Positions 1 through 5,270 of a stretch of DNA of 5,270 nt are shown one piece after another. Position 1 is the stretch's first letter, and each line of letters begins with the position of its first letter. The stretch lies in assembly GCA_903919215.1 (NCBI GenBank), contig CAIXHI010000132.1, positions 1-5,270 on the forward strand, read 5' to 3'. Origin of the DNA: an uncultured Acidimicrobiaceae bacterium (GTDB taxonomy: Bacteria > Actinomycetota > Acidimicrobiia > Acidimicrobiales > Ilumatobacteraceae). The notes below the pieces were generated by a model. That model did no database searches. It saw only the letters and a list, made by a program, of their open reading frames with translations, and had not been told where the DNA came from. Made by a program: the position numbers and the translations under genes.

Positions 1-4
1 ATCC

Positions 5-37
5 GTTCCGGAATCCGGAACCGATCCTTCCCGGTTC
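5..37. repeat. Two overlapping, mutually exclusive inverted repeats after the operon
   Basis: GTTCCGGA (5-12) and TCCGGAAC (14-21) are exact inverted copies around one central base; as RNA this would fold with a 6-bp stem and 5-base loop. GAACCG (18-23) and CGGTTC (32-37) form a second 6-bp stem with an 8-base loop. Both need bases 18-21, so only one can form at a time. The element begins six bases past the stop codon of the last operon gene, fitting a transcript end, but no T-run follows on the minus strand. It may instead be an operator for a gene outside the window. Confidence 0.45.
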
Positions 38-42
38 GGCCG

Positions 43-765
43 CTAGAGGTTCCTGCGCAGGAGGGAGTGCACGCGCTCCCAGTGCAGTTCTGATGCAGCC
101 CGGTGGTAGCGCTCCGTCCCTGGCGGGGCATAACCGTGCACCGCGTCGGTGAACCAGTCGATCGTGTGCCGCACGCCAGCGCGCTCGAGCGCCTCGCGCA
201 TGATCGGCACGTCGGCGGCAGGGGCGGTGACATCGTTGTCGCACCACCCGAAGTACAACTCGCCCTCGATGGCGTCGACTCCGAGGTGCGGGGAATCTGG
301 CGTGTCGCGCACGAGCCATGCGCCGTGGATCGATGCGGCTGCGGCGACACGTTCGGGCAGCGCCTTGGCCAACGAAACCGCCAGGCCACCGCTCATGCAG
401 AAGCCTACGGCACCCACCTTGCCGCCACGTGCTGCAGGGTCGGCCGCGGCGAACGCCAGCAGTGCCTCGGCGTCGGGCACGATGTTCGTGGGCGTGATCG
501 TGCCCATCAGTTCCTTACGAGCGTGCATGTCCTCGTCGCTCATCCCGAACTCGCGGAACTCGCTGCCTCGGTAATACAGGAACGGCAGCATCACGTAGTA
601 CCCCGCGCTGGCCAGCCGTGTGGCCATGTCCTTCAACGCCGGGCGGATGCTGGGCGCGTCCATCAGGTACAGCACCACAGGGTGTGGCCCGTCGTGCTCG
701 GGGTGGAACACCAACGTGGGCATCACGCCGTCGGGCGTGGTGATGTCGACAATTCGTTCGATCAT
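43..765 (-). CDS. Dienelactone hydrolase family protein (alpha/beta hydrolase)
   Basis: This 240-residue cytoplasmic protein is about the usual length for dienelactone hydrolases (carboxymethylenebutenolidase family), which open lactones or cleave related esters using a Cys-Asp-His triad. The nucleophile elbow GFCMSGG is at residues 121-127, making Cys123 the likely nucleophile. WCDNDVTAP (174-182) supplies the acid, Asp178 or Asp176, and DAVHGYAPP (207-215) supplies His210. At the oxyanion-side position where classical enzymes have a Glu-containing motif, this protein has LMDAPSIRP (34-42), a variant I associate with an actinobacterial subgroup. There is no signal peptide. The ATG start overlaps the stop of the upstream cupin gene as ATGA, and AGGAA lies about 9 bases before it, so translation is probably coupled. 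It is the last gene of the operon. The fold and triad are well supported. The substrate is unknown, and an ester or thioester hydrolase is also possible. Confidence 0.9.
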   Translation of the reverse strand: MIERIVDITTPDGVMPTLVFHPEHDGPHPVVLYLMDAPSIRPALKDMATRLASAGYYVMLPFLYYRGSEFREFGMSDEDMHARKELMGTITPTNIVPDAEALLAFAAADPAARGGKVGAVGFCMSGGLAVSLAKALPERVAAAASIHGAWLVRDTPDSPHLGVDAIEGELYFGWCDNDVTAPAADVPIMREALERAGVRHTIDWFTDAVHGYAPPGTERYHRAASELHWERVHSLLRRNL

Positions 766-1106
766 TCGCTGGTTTCCTGTTTCGTCGCTGAGGCGAACAG
801 CACTGCAGGGTCTTCAGCGAAGGCGACGATCGCCCGGTAGCCCTCGTGGTCTTCGCGGTGCACGTTCTCGCCGATGTCGTCGATGCGGGTGCCGGGTGGA
901 CATACGTGGAACTCGCTGGTGACGACATCGTGGAATCGCAACACACCGTCGACGATGAACACGATCGAGTCGAACGGGTGGAAGTGCGGCTCGTTGTGCT
1001 CGGCGGCGACATCGCTGGCATACGGGTACCAACCCATCGCCTGGATCTCGGCACGCGCCTCGAGTTCGGTGCCGCTGAATGCTTGCAGGTGGACGACCAT
1101 GCTCAT
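762..1106 (-). CDS. Small single-domain cupin protein
   Basis: This 114-residue protein has the look of a one-domain cupin beta-barrel. Cupin motif 1 is recognisable at residues 37-54: His37, the HFH pair His41 and His43, Asp46 where Glu is usual, then a hydrophobic strand ending at Gly54 (FIVDG). Motif 2 is degenerate: CPPGTRIDDIGENVHRE (69-85) keeps the Pro-Pro-Gly turn, with His83 as a possible third metal ligand. A mononuclear metal site is therefore plausible but not of textbook form. The family includes dioxygenases, isomerases, decarboxylases and sensory proteins, so no reaction can be assigned. The start ATG overlaps the MopB stop by 4 bp, and a good Shine-Dalgarno (GGAAGGA) sits about 9 bases upstream. 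The ATG two codons later, in MSM, is a less well-placed alternative. The gene's own stop overlaps the hydrolase start by 4 bp. Its position between an oxidoreductase and a hydrolase suggests a role in the same pathway. Confidence 0.8.
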   Translation of the reverse strand: MSMVVHLQAFSGTELEARAEIQAMGWYPYASDVAAEHNEPHFHPFDSIVFIVDGVLRFHDVVTSEFHVCPPGTRIDDIGENVHREDHEGYRAIVAFAEDPAVLFASATKQETSE

Positions 1107-3322
1107 CGGGTGGATCCTTCCAGCACGGTGGGGGAGACGGTGACGGGGATGCCGTTGAGCACGGCGTTGCCGGAGATCTCGTCGAGCAGGTCGCCAGGCG
1201 AGAGGTAGTTGTTCAGCACACCGGCGTACTGGCGCGAGACCTCCATCTGCATACCGTCGTGGTCCTGGCTCCAGCCGTGGGGCAGGCTGACGACACCGGG
1301 AAGGATGTCGTCAGTGACCTCGACGTGCACGTCGACCGAGCCGGTGTCGTTGGCCACCGTGGCGAGCGCGTTGTCGACGAGGCCCAGGCGGGCGGCGTCT
1401 GTGGGGTGGATGTGCAGGGTGCAGCGCGGCTTGCCCTTCACCAGTGGCAGCAGGTTGTGCATCCATGAGTTCAGCGAGCGCGCATGGCGACGGCTGACGA
1501 GCACGATCGGCGGTTGCTCGCGGGTGAGCAGTGTGCGCAGGCGGGGCAGATCGGAGAGGATGAACTCGGGCGCGAGCTCGATCTTCCCCGACGCGGTGGT
1601 CAGCATCTCGGGCAGCCGCGGAATCGCAGGTCCGAAGTCGAGTCCCTGCGGAGCGTCGCGCACCTTGTCCATCGTGAGGCCGTCGGGGCGTTCCCCATAG
1701 TGGTCGCCCCATGGGCCGAGGCGAATGGCCCAGTCGATGATCCGTTCCGGGCCGGGTGTCGGCGAGGTCGCGAGGATCGGCTCCGGGTCGAGGCCCGCGT
1801 ACGTGCACAGGTTGGCGAAGAACGCATCATCGAGTTCGGCGATGTCGATCTCGTCGTTGCGCATTCCGTTGACGAGCGCACCGAGGCGCAGCAGCACTTG
1901 CCATTCGGGCACCCAATCGGTGGGTGATTCGAACAGCGGATCGTGGTGTTTGATACCGCTGCGCAGCGCGAAGATCCATGACCAGATATCGCTGTGTGGC
2001 TGCTCGAACGGTGACGTCGCCGGGAAGATCACGTCGGCGTGGCGTGTGGTCGCGTTGACGTACAAGTCGATGCTGATCATGCCCTCCAGCAGGGGCAGCG
2101 CGGCATCGAGCCGGCCCGAGTCGGGCGCACTGATCACCGGGTTGCAGCCCATCGTGATCAACCCCTTGATCTGCCCTTCGCCTGGGGTATCGATCTCCTC
2201 TGCCAAGCAGGCCGCGGGCACTTCGCCGATGACCTCGGGCGCACCACGCACACGGGTGTGGGTAGTGCCGACAGTGAATGGCCGCGACGGCAGGATGTCC
2301 ATGAACGGCGCCACCGGGTTGGCGAACATCAGCGTGCCGGGCTCGTCGAAGTGGCCCGTGAGGATCGCCACCACATCGGTGAGCCACGACGCGAGCGTGC
2401 CGAACTCCTGGGTGCACAGACCGATGCGGCCGTACACCGCGGCGGCGCGGGCCGCAGCGATGTCGTGTGCGATCCGACGGGTGGTGGCTGCGGGCACGCC
2501 GGTGACTGCTGCGACTGATTCGGGCGTGAACTCGGCGCACACGTCGCGCACGGCTTCGACACCATTGACGTCGTCGGCGAGGCGGCCGAGGTGGACCAGG
2601 CCGTCGGCGAACAACACATTGCACACCGCCAGCAGGAACAGTGCATCCGTGCCGGGCACGATCGGTACCCACTCGTCGGCGATCTTCGCGGTCCGTGTGC
2701 GGACAGGATCGATCACCACAGTGCGGCCGCCGCGTTCGCGGATGCGCTCGATCTCACCGAGGACATCGGGGAACGCAAGAATGCTGCCCATCGACTCGGC
2801 CGGGTTGGCGCCCATCACCAGGAAGTAATCGGTGCGCGCGATATCGGGTACGGCGATCTTCCACGCGTTGCCGTACATCAGGTTGCAGCTCACGTTCTTG
2901 GGCTGCTGGTCGACGGTGCTGCTGCCGTAGCGGGCGATCTTGGCCAGCCCGGAGAACGCCGCGAGATACCGGCTGAGCGATGCGCTGCGACCAGCCGCGT
3001 TGCCGGTACGGAGTGCCAACGAACCGCGACCGTGGCGGGCGATGACGCCGTGCAGGATCTCTTCGGCGCGGGCGAAGGCATCGTCCCAGCTGGCCGGTTG
3101 CAGCACGCCGCTCGCGTCGCGCACCAGCGGGGTGCGCAGTCGGTCGGGGTCGTGGTGCAGGCGACCGAGCGTCGCGCCCTTCGGGCACAGGTGGCCCTTG
3201 CTCCAGATGTCGTCCTGGTTGGCGCGGATACGCGTGATCTGCCCGGCCTCCACTCGCACCTCGATCCCGCACATCGCCTCACACAGGTGGCAGGTGCGCA
3301 GATGGTGTGTGGGCTCGGGCAT
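1103..3322 (-). CDS. Molybdopterin-dependent oxidoreductase (MopB/DMSO reductase superfamily), single subunit with [4Fe-4S]
   Basis: This 739-residue enzyme is a full-length catalytic subunit of the formate dehydrogenase/nitrate reductase/acetylene hydratase type. It is expected to bind bis-MGD with Mo or W and to act in the cytoplasm, as no Tat signal is present. The N-terminal cluster motif is C11-x2-C14-x3-C18-x27-C46, followed by PKG. Pterin-binding landmarks follow: GANPAES (171-177), VVIDPVRT (202-209) and MGCNPVISAPD (391-401). The C-terminal molydop-binding domain has LVSRRHARSLNSW (608-620), HPTDAARLGL (639-648) and SLPHGW (679-684). No in-frame TGA exists, so it is not a selenoprotein. 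Hand alignment puts Asp138 (STVDQQPKN) at the metal-ligand position. The start is fixed upstream of C11; GAGGG lies about 7 bases before it, and the ATG shares one base with the stop of the NTF2 gene. No ferredoxin-like or NAD-binding subunit is encoded in view. The exact reaction is unknown; formate dehydrogenase or nitrate reductase labels would be over-specific. Confidence 0.93.
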   Translation of the reverse strand: MPEPTHHLRTCHLCEAMCGIEVRVEAGQITRIRANQDDIWSKGHLCPKGATLGRLHHDPDRLRTPLVRDASGVLQPASWDDAFARAEEILHGVIARHGRGSLALRTGNAAGRSASLSRYLAAFSGLAKIARYGSSTVDQQPKNVSCNLMYGNAWKIAVPDIARTDYFLVMGANPAESMGSILAFPDVLGEIERIRERGGRTVVIDPVRTRTAKIADEWVPIVPGTDALFLLAVCNVLFADGLVHLGRLADDVNGVEAVRDVCAEFTPESVAAVTGVPAATTRRIAHDIAAARAAAVYGRIGLCTQEFGTLASWLTDVVAILTGHFDEPGTLMFANPVAPFMDILPSRPFTVGTTHTRVRGAPEVIGEVPAACLAEEIDTPGEGQIKGLITMGCNPVISAPDSGRLDAALPLLEGMISIDLYVNATTRHADVIFPATSPFEQPHSDIWSWIFALRSGIKHHDPLFESPTDWVPEWQVLLRLGALVNGMRNDEIDIAELDDAFFANLCTYAGLDPEPILATSPTPGPERIIDWAIRLGPWGDHYGERPDGLTMDKVRDAPQGLDFGPAIPRLPEMLTTASGKIELAPEFILSDLPRLRTLLTREQPPIVLVSRRHARSLNSWMHNLLPLVKGKPRCTLHIHPTDAARLGLVDNALATVANDTGSVDVHVEVTDDILPGVVSLPHGWSQDHDGMQMEVSRQYAGVLNNYLSPGDLLDEISGNAVLNGIPVTVSPTVLEGSTR

Positions 3323-4053
3323 CAGTGACCCTCGTGGAAGTAGCGGATGTGCAATCCGTCGTCGCGCACTGAATAGAACTCGATGCTGTTGTTCACCTGC
3401 GGCTGGCCATCGACTTCGCGTTCATTGCCCACCCACACTGCGGCTTCGTTGCTCTCGGCGACCACGATCTGCCGGTAGCGCAGCTTCGTGGTGGCCTGGT
3501 AGCCCTGCCACAACTGCTCGAGCATCGGCGTGCCGGGGTTCGGGGGTGTACCGGGCGGGAACTCGACGTCGAAGCGGTCGCCGGTGAACGTGTCGTAGGC
3601 GGCGAAGAACTCGTCGCGCTCACCCGCGTTCCAATGGTCGTACTGGCGGGTGAGGAAGTCGCGGGTGGCGTCCGTCGCCGTGGTGGCCGGTGCCGCATCC
3701 GTGAAGTAACGGATGAGCATTTCGCCGTCGCGCACCACGTAACTGTGGATCGTGTGGTGGGTATGCGTCTCGCCGTCGACGGGTGCATCCACCTTCTCGA
3801 TCACCGCGAACTCGCCGTTCCCCCCGAAGGCGATGACGGGGTAGGTCATGAACATCTTGCCTTGGTAGCCGGCCCACAGCTGGTCCATCACGGCCGGCCC
3901 GTCCTTGGGGGCTTGGCCCACCGGAAACTCGATGCGGAACCCGTTCGGCGCGATCGCTCGATAGGTGGCGAGAAACCCGTCGCGATCGCCCGCGTTCCAC
4001 TGCTGGCCCTGTTGGTGCATGAACGCGCGGATCTGCTCGTGATCGATACTCAT
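3322..4053 (-). CDS. Protein with two tandem NTF2/SnoaL-like domains
   Basis: This 243-residue protein consists of two homologous halves with a period of about 122 residues. Shared landmarks are WNAG (19-22 and 141-144), xEFPxG (42-46 and 164-168), QLWxGYQ (58-64 and 180-186) and IRYF (114-117 and 236-239). Each half has the size and alpha-helix-then-curved-sheet pattern of a SnoaL-like/NTF2-fold domain (about 110 residues), a fold used by ketosteroid isomerase-like enzymes, polyketide cyclases, hydratases and some non-catalytic binding proteins. An Ala/Thr-rich linker lies at 120-130. The halves differ in the pocket-facing strand: THTHHTIHSY (96-105) in the first against PQVNNSIEFY (218-227) in the second, so they may not have the same job. 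It is the first gene of the operon. The ATG at 4051-4053 is preceded by a GGGGG Shine-Dalgarno about 5 bases away. The fold assignment is from pattern recognition, and no specific enzyme is implied. Confidence 0.82.
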   Translation of the reverse strand: MSIDHEQIRAFMHQQGQQWNAGDRDGFLATYRAIAPNGFRIEFPVGQAPKDGPAVMDQLWAGYQGKMFMTYPVIAFGGNGEFAVIEKVDAPVDGETHTHHTIHSYVVRDGEMLIRYFTDAAPATTATDATRDFLTRQYDHWNAGERDEFFAAYDTFTGDRFDVEFPPGTPPNPGTPMLEQLWQGYQATTKLRYRQIVVAESNEAAVWVGNEREVDGQPQVNNSIEFYSVRDDGLHIRYFHEGH

Positions 4054-4094
4054 GGTGCCCCCACTCGTTGCGCTCTCTGGCGTCGTCCCGAATC

Positions 4095-4108
4095 TTACAC
4101 TCGTGTCA
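4095..4108. promoter_or_regulatory. Candidate operator: imperfect palindrome TTACACTCGTGTCA
   Basis: The 14-base element has the core ACAC-TC-GTGT plus an outer T/A pair, with one mismatched pair between them (5 of 7 symmetric pairs). It overlaps the possible -10 box of the minus-strand operon, which is where a repressor would act. The size and form resemble operators of TetR-family regulators in actinobacteria, but that resemblance is from general knowledge only. No regulator gene is in the window. Confidence 0.35.
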
Positions 4109-4159
4109 CCTCGCGTCCACTCCCGTTGGCGTGGCTAGATGTATGCTGACCGGACGGAT

Positions 4160-4175
4160 GTCATCATTGGATGAC
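4160..4175. promoter_or_regulatory. Candidate operator or 5' UTR hairpin: perfect 6-4-6 inverted repeat
   Basis: GTCATC (4160-4165) and GATGAC (4170-4175) are exact reverse complements separated by ATTG. The element lies just downstream of the possible -10 box at 4142-4147 and ends four bases before the Shine-Dalgarno of the transporter gene. It could be a repressor site that blocks early elongation, or a small RNA hairpin near the ribosome site. It also contains the in-frame ATG at 4171, which argues against that ATG being the start. Confidence 0.4.
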
Positions 4176-4178
4176 TAC

Positions 4179-4185
4179 GGGGAGG
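4179..4185 (+). promoter_or_regulatory. Shine-Dalgarno GGGGAGG that fixes the MFS start at GTG 4192
   Basis: GGGGAGG ends 6 bases before the GTG at 4192, an ideal ribosome-binding distance. The in-frame ATG at 4171 has only a weak GGA upstream, and the frame is closed by TGA at 4147-4149. The GTG is therefore the better start; using the ATG would add seven residues. Confidence 0.75.
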
Positions 4186-4191
4186 TCGTTC

Positions 4192-5270
4192 GTGAAAGCC
4201 GCAACCGAGGCAACGGCCAAGACCGGTCGGTTCACGAATTTGCCGTACCAGTGGAAGGCGCTGTGGATCGTGCTGTTGGGCACGTTCATGGTCGTGCTCG
4301 ACACCACCATCGTCAGCCTCGGGCTGAGAGCGGTGGCTGATGATTTCCACGCCGACAAGAACATCGAGTGGGTGATCACCTCCTACATCGTGGCCCTCGG
4401 TGTGGCGCAACTCGTCAGCGGGTGGTTGGGTGATCGCTTCGGTCGGGCGCGCGTGTACATCTATGCGCTCGGTGTGTTCACGCTCGGCTCGCTGGCATGC
4501 AGCGTCGCACCCGGCTTTGGATGGCTGATCGCGGCTCGTGCGCTGCAGGGCGCGGGAGGCGGCATCGTGGTGCCGATCGCGATGGCGATCATCTACGACT
4601 TGTTCGAGCCGAGTGAGCGTGGCCGTGCGATCGGCTACTTCTCGATCGCTTTGATGGCGGCTCCTGCCATCGGCCCGGTGCTGGGTGGCACATTGGTGTC
4701 ATCGATCGGTTGGCGTTGGTTGTTCTTGATCAACGTGCCCATTGGGCTCATGGCCGCTCCGGTCACTGCTCGACTCCTCCGCGAATCCGCCCCCGTTGCT
4801 CGCCGCACGTTCGATCTGCTCGGCTTCGTCGTGGTGGCGGTAGGGCTCGTCGCGTTGCTGGTGGGTCTGCAACAAGGTGGTTCGTGGGGCTGGAGTTCTG
4901 GCAGCGTTGTCCTGTTGCTCGTCGTCGGTGGCGGGCTGCTGACGTTGTTCGTGATCCGTGCGGTCAGTATCGAGTCGCCGCTCGCCGAGATCCGCCTTTT
5001 CACGAACCCAGTGTTCGCGCTGTCGCTGGTGGTGATGTCGCTGTCCACGCTGGCGCAATTTGCGCGCATCGTGTATATCCCGCTCGAACTCCAAGGGCTG
5101 CGCGGTATTCCGGCGAGCACCGTCGGTTGGCTGATGATGCCGTCCGCAGTGGGAATGGCGATCACACTGCCGGTGGGCGGCAAGCTGGTCGACAAGCTTG
5201 GGGCTCGCGTTCCGGTCACCGTCGGAATGGCCGTTGTTGCCGCGGCGTATTGGCAACTCTCGCACCTCTC
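4192..5270 (+). CDS. MFS transporter, DHA2 (EmrB/QacA-like) family, 3' end cut off by the window
   Basis: The frame stays open from GTG 4192 to the window edge, giving 359 complete codons of a protein that normally has about 450-500 residues and 14 membrane segments in this family. The first segment holds VVLDTTIVSLGL (34-45), the usual DHA2 signature with Asp37. Motif A is GWLGDRFGR (77-85). RALQGAGGG (116-124) follows in segment 4 with Arg116. The segment-5 motif PAIGPVLGG (158-166) is typical of drug:H+ antiporters and leads into GWRWLFLINVPIG (173-185). A second, motif-A-like loop, GGKLVDKLGAR (329-339), lies near the cut end. About 9-10 segments are present. It likely exports a small molecule across the cytoplasmic membrane using the proton gradient. 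It is divergent from the catabolic-type operon and shares its control region, so it may export the operon's substrate or product. The substrate is unknown, and being unrelated to the operon is also possible. Confidence 0.92.
   Translation, partial: MKAATEATAKTGRFTNLPYQWKALWIVLLGTFMVVLDTTIVSLGLRAVADDFHADKNIEWVITSYIVALGVAQLVSGWLGDRFGRARVYIYALGVFTLGSLACSVAPGFGWLIAARALQGAGGGIVVPIAMAIIYDLFEPSERGRAIGYFSIALMAAPAIGPVLGGTLVSSIGWRWLFLINVPIGLMAAPVTARLLRESAPVARRTFDLLGFVVVAVGLVALLVGLQQGGSWGWSSGSVVLLLVVGGGLLTLFVIRAVSIESPLAEIRLFTNPVFALSLVVMSLSTLAQFARIVYIPLELQGLRGIPASTVGWLMMPSAVGMAITLPVGGKLVDKLGARVPVTVGMAVVAAAYWQLSHL

Larger units (their letters stand above)
4054..4191. promoter_or_regulatory. Divergent intergenic control region between the operon and the MFS gene
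   Basis: These 138 bases separate two divergently transcribed genes and must hold both promoters. For the minus-strand operon, TAAGAT (plus-strand ATCTTA, 4092-4097) resembles a -10 box (4 of 6), with a poor -35 match, GTGGAC, 17 bases upstream. For the plus-strand transporter, TATGCT at 4142-4147 is a possible -10 (4 of 6), with no good -35. Two palindromes lie inside the region and are listed separately. That both promoters are here is a strong inference from gene layout; the individual boxes are weak. Confidence 0.55.

Noticed and set aside
103..840. Plus-strand open frame of 245 codons opposite the hydrolase and cupin genes.
   Set aside because: It has low-complexity His/Arg/Val-rich composition and no family motif, and it is fully covered by convincing minus-strand genes.
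1725..2828. Long plus-strand open frame of 367 codons antisense to the MopB gene.
   Set aside because: It is Ser/Arg/Thr-rich with no recognisable domain, and the opposite strand encodes a complete MopB enzyme with all its motifs. Such frames are common opposite high-GC genes.
1103..3322. Naming the MopB gene as formate dehydrogenase, assimilatory nitrate reductase or acetylene hydratase.
   Set aside because: It has the right size and cluster motif for the superfamily, but the metal-ligand segment lacks the Cys/Sec of formate dehydrogenase and the flanking genes fit none of these pathways.
2591..3328. Plus-strand open frame of 245 codons opposite the N-terminal part of the MopB gene.
   Set aside because: It mirrors the iron-sulfur and pterin-binding region on the other strand, and its own protein has no domain I recognise.
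4171..4173. In-frame ATG as an alternative start for the MFS transporter.
   Set aside because: It lies inside the inverted repeat and has a weak ribosome site. GTG 4192 has GGGGAGG at ideal spacing.
4054..4191. A tRNA, small RNA or riboswitch in the intergenic region.
   Set aside because: I see no cloverleaf, no known riboswitch core and no terminator; only two short palindromes and weak promoter boxes.
4635..5219. Minus-strand open frame of 194 codons opposite the MFS gene.
   Set aside because: It is Ser/Thr/Pro-rich without motifs, while the plus strand shows clear DHA2 transporter motifs through the same bases.
1..5270. Insertion sequences, CRISPR arrays, attachment sites or phage genes.
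   Set aside because: No transposase, integrase, regularly spaced repeats or long terminal inverted repeats were seen, and base use is even across the window.

Overview
The window looks like chromosomal DNA from a high-GC bacterium (roughly 60-65% GC by eye, strong G/C bias at third codon positions, long antisense shadow frames). The gene families (an actinobacterial-type single-subunit molybdopterin oxidoreductase, SnoaL/NTF2-fold proteins, a dienelactone-hydrolase-like protein with an LMDAPSIRP segment, a DHA2-type MFS transporter) point to an actinobacterium, perhaps Acidimicrobiia. The phylum is an inference. The class is a guess from style alone, since there is no rRNA or marker gene.

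Layout. Almost the whole window is one minus-strand operon read from about 4053 down to 43: (1) a protein of two tandem NTF2/SnoaL-like domains, 4053-3322; (2) a 739-residue molybdopterin (MopB) oxidoreductase with an N-terminal [4Fe-4S] motif, 3322-1103; (3) a small cupin, 1106-762; (4) a dienelactone hydrolase-family alpha/beta hydrolase, 765-43. Consecutive genes overlap by 1, 4 and 4 bp (TGATG, ATGA, ATGA), so they are almost certainly co-transcribed and translationally coupled. Downstream of the last gene, positions 5-37 hold two overlapping, mutually exclusive inverted repeats that may form the 3' end of the transcript.

A 138-bp intergenic region (4054-4191) separates the operon from a divergent plus-strand MFS transporter gene (GTG start at 4192, running off the window at 5270). 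This region carries two palindromes, an imperfect one near 4095-4108 and a perfect 6-4-6 one at 4160-4175. Both are candidate operators, but no regulator gene lies in the window.

Working model (inference): the divergent pair forms one accessory module for a small organic molecule. The transporter moves the substrate or a toxic product across the membrane. The Mo/W enzyme performs a redox or hydration step, the NTF2-fold protein and cupin catalyse or assist an isomerisation/dehydration-type step, and the DLH-like enzyme hydrolyses a lactone or ester. The substrate cannot be read from the sequence. The most distinctive points are the four-gene coupled arrangement, the fused two-domain NTF2 protein, and a MopB enzyme that seems to have Asp rather than Cys/Sec at the metal-ligand position and has no partner electron-transfer subunit in view.
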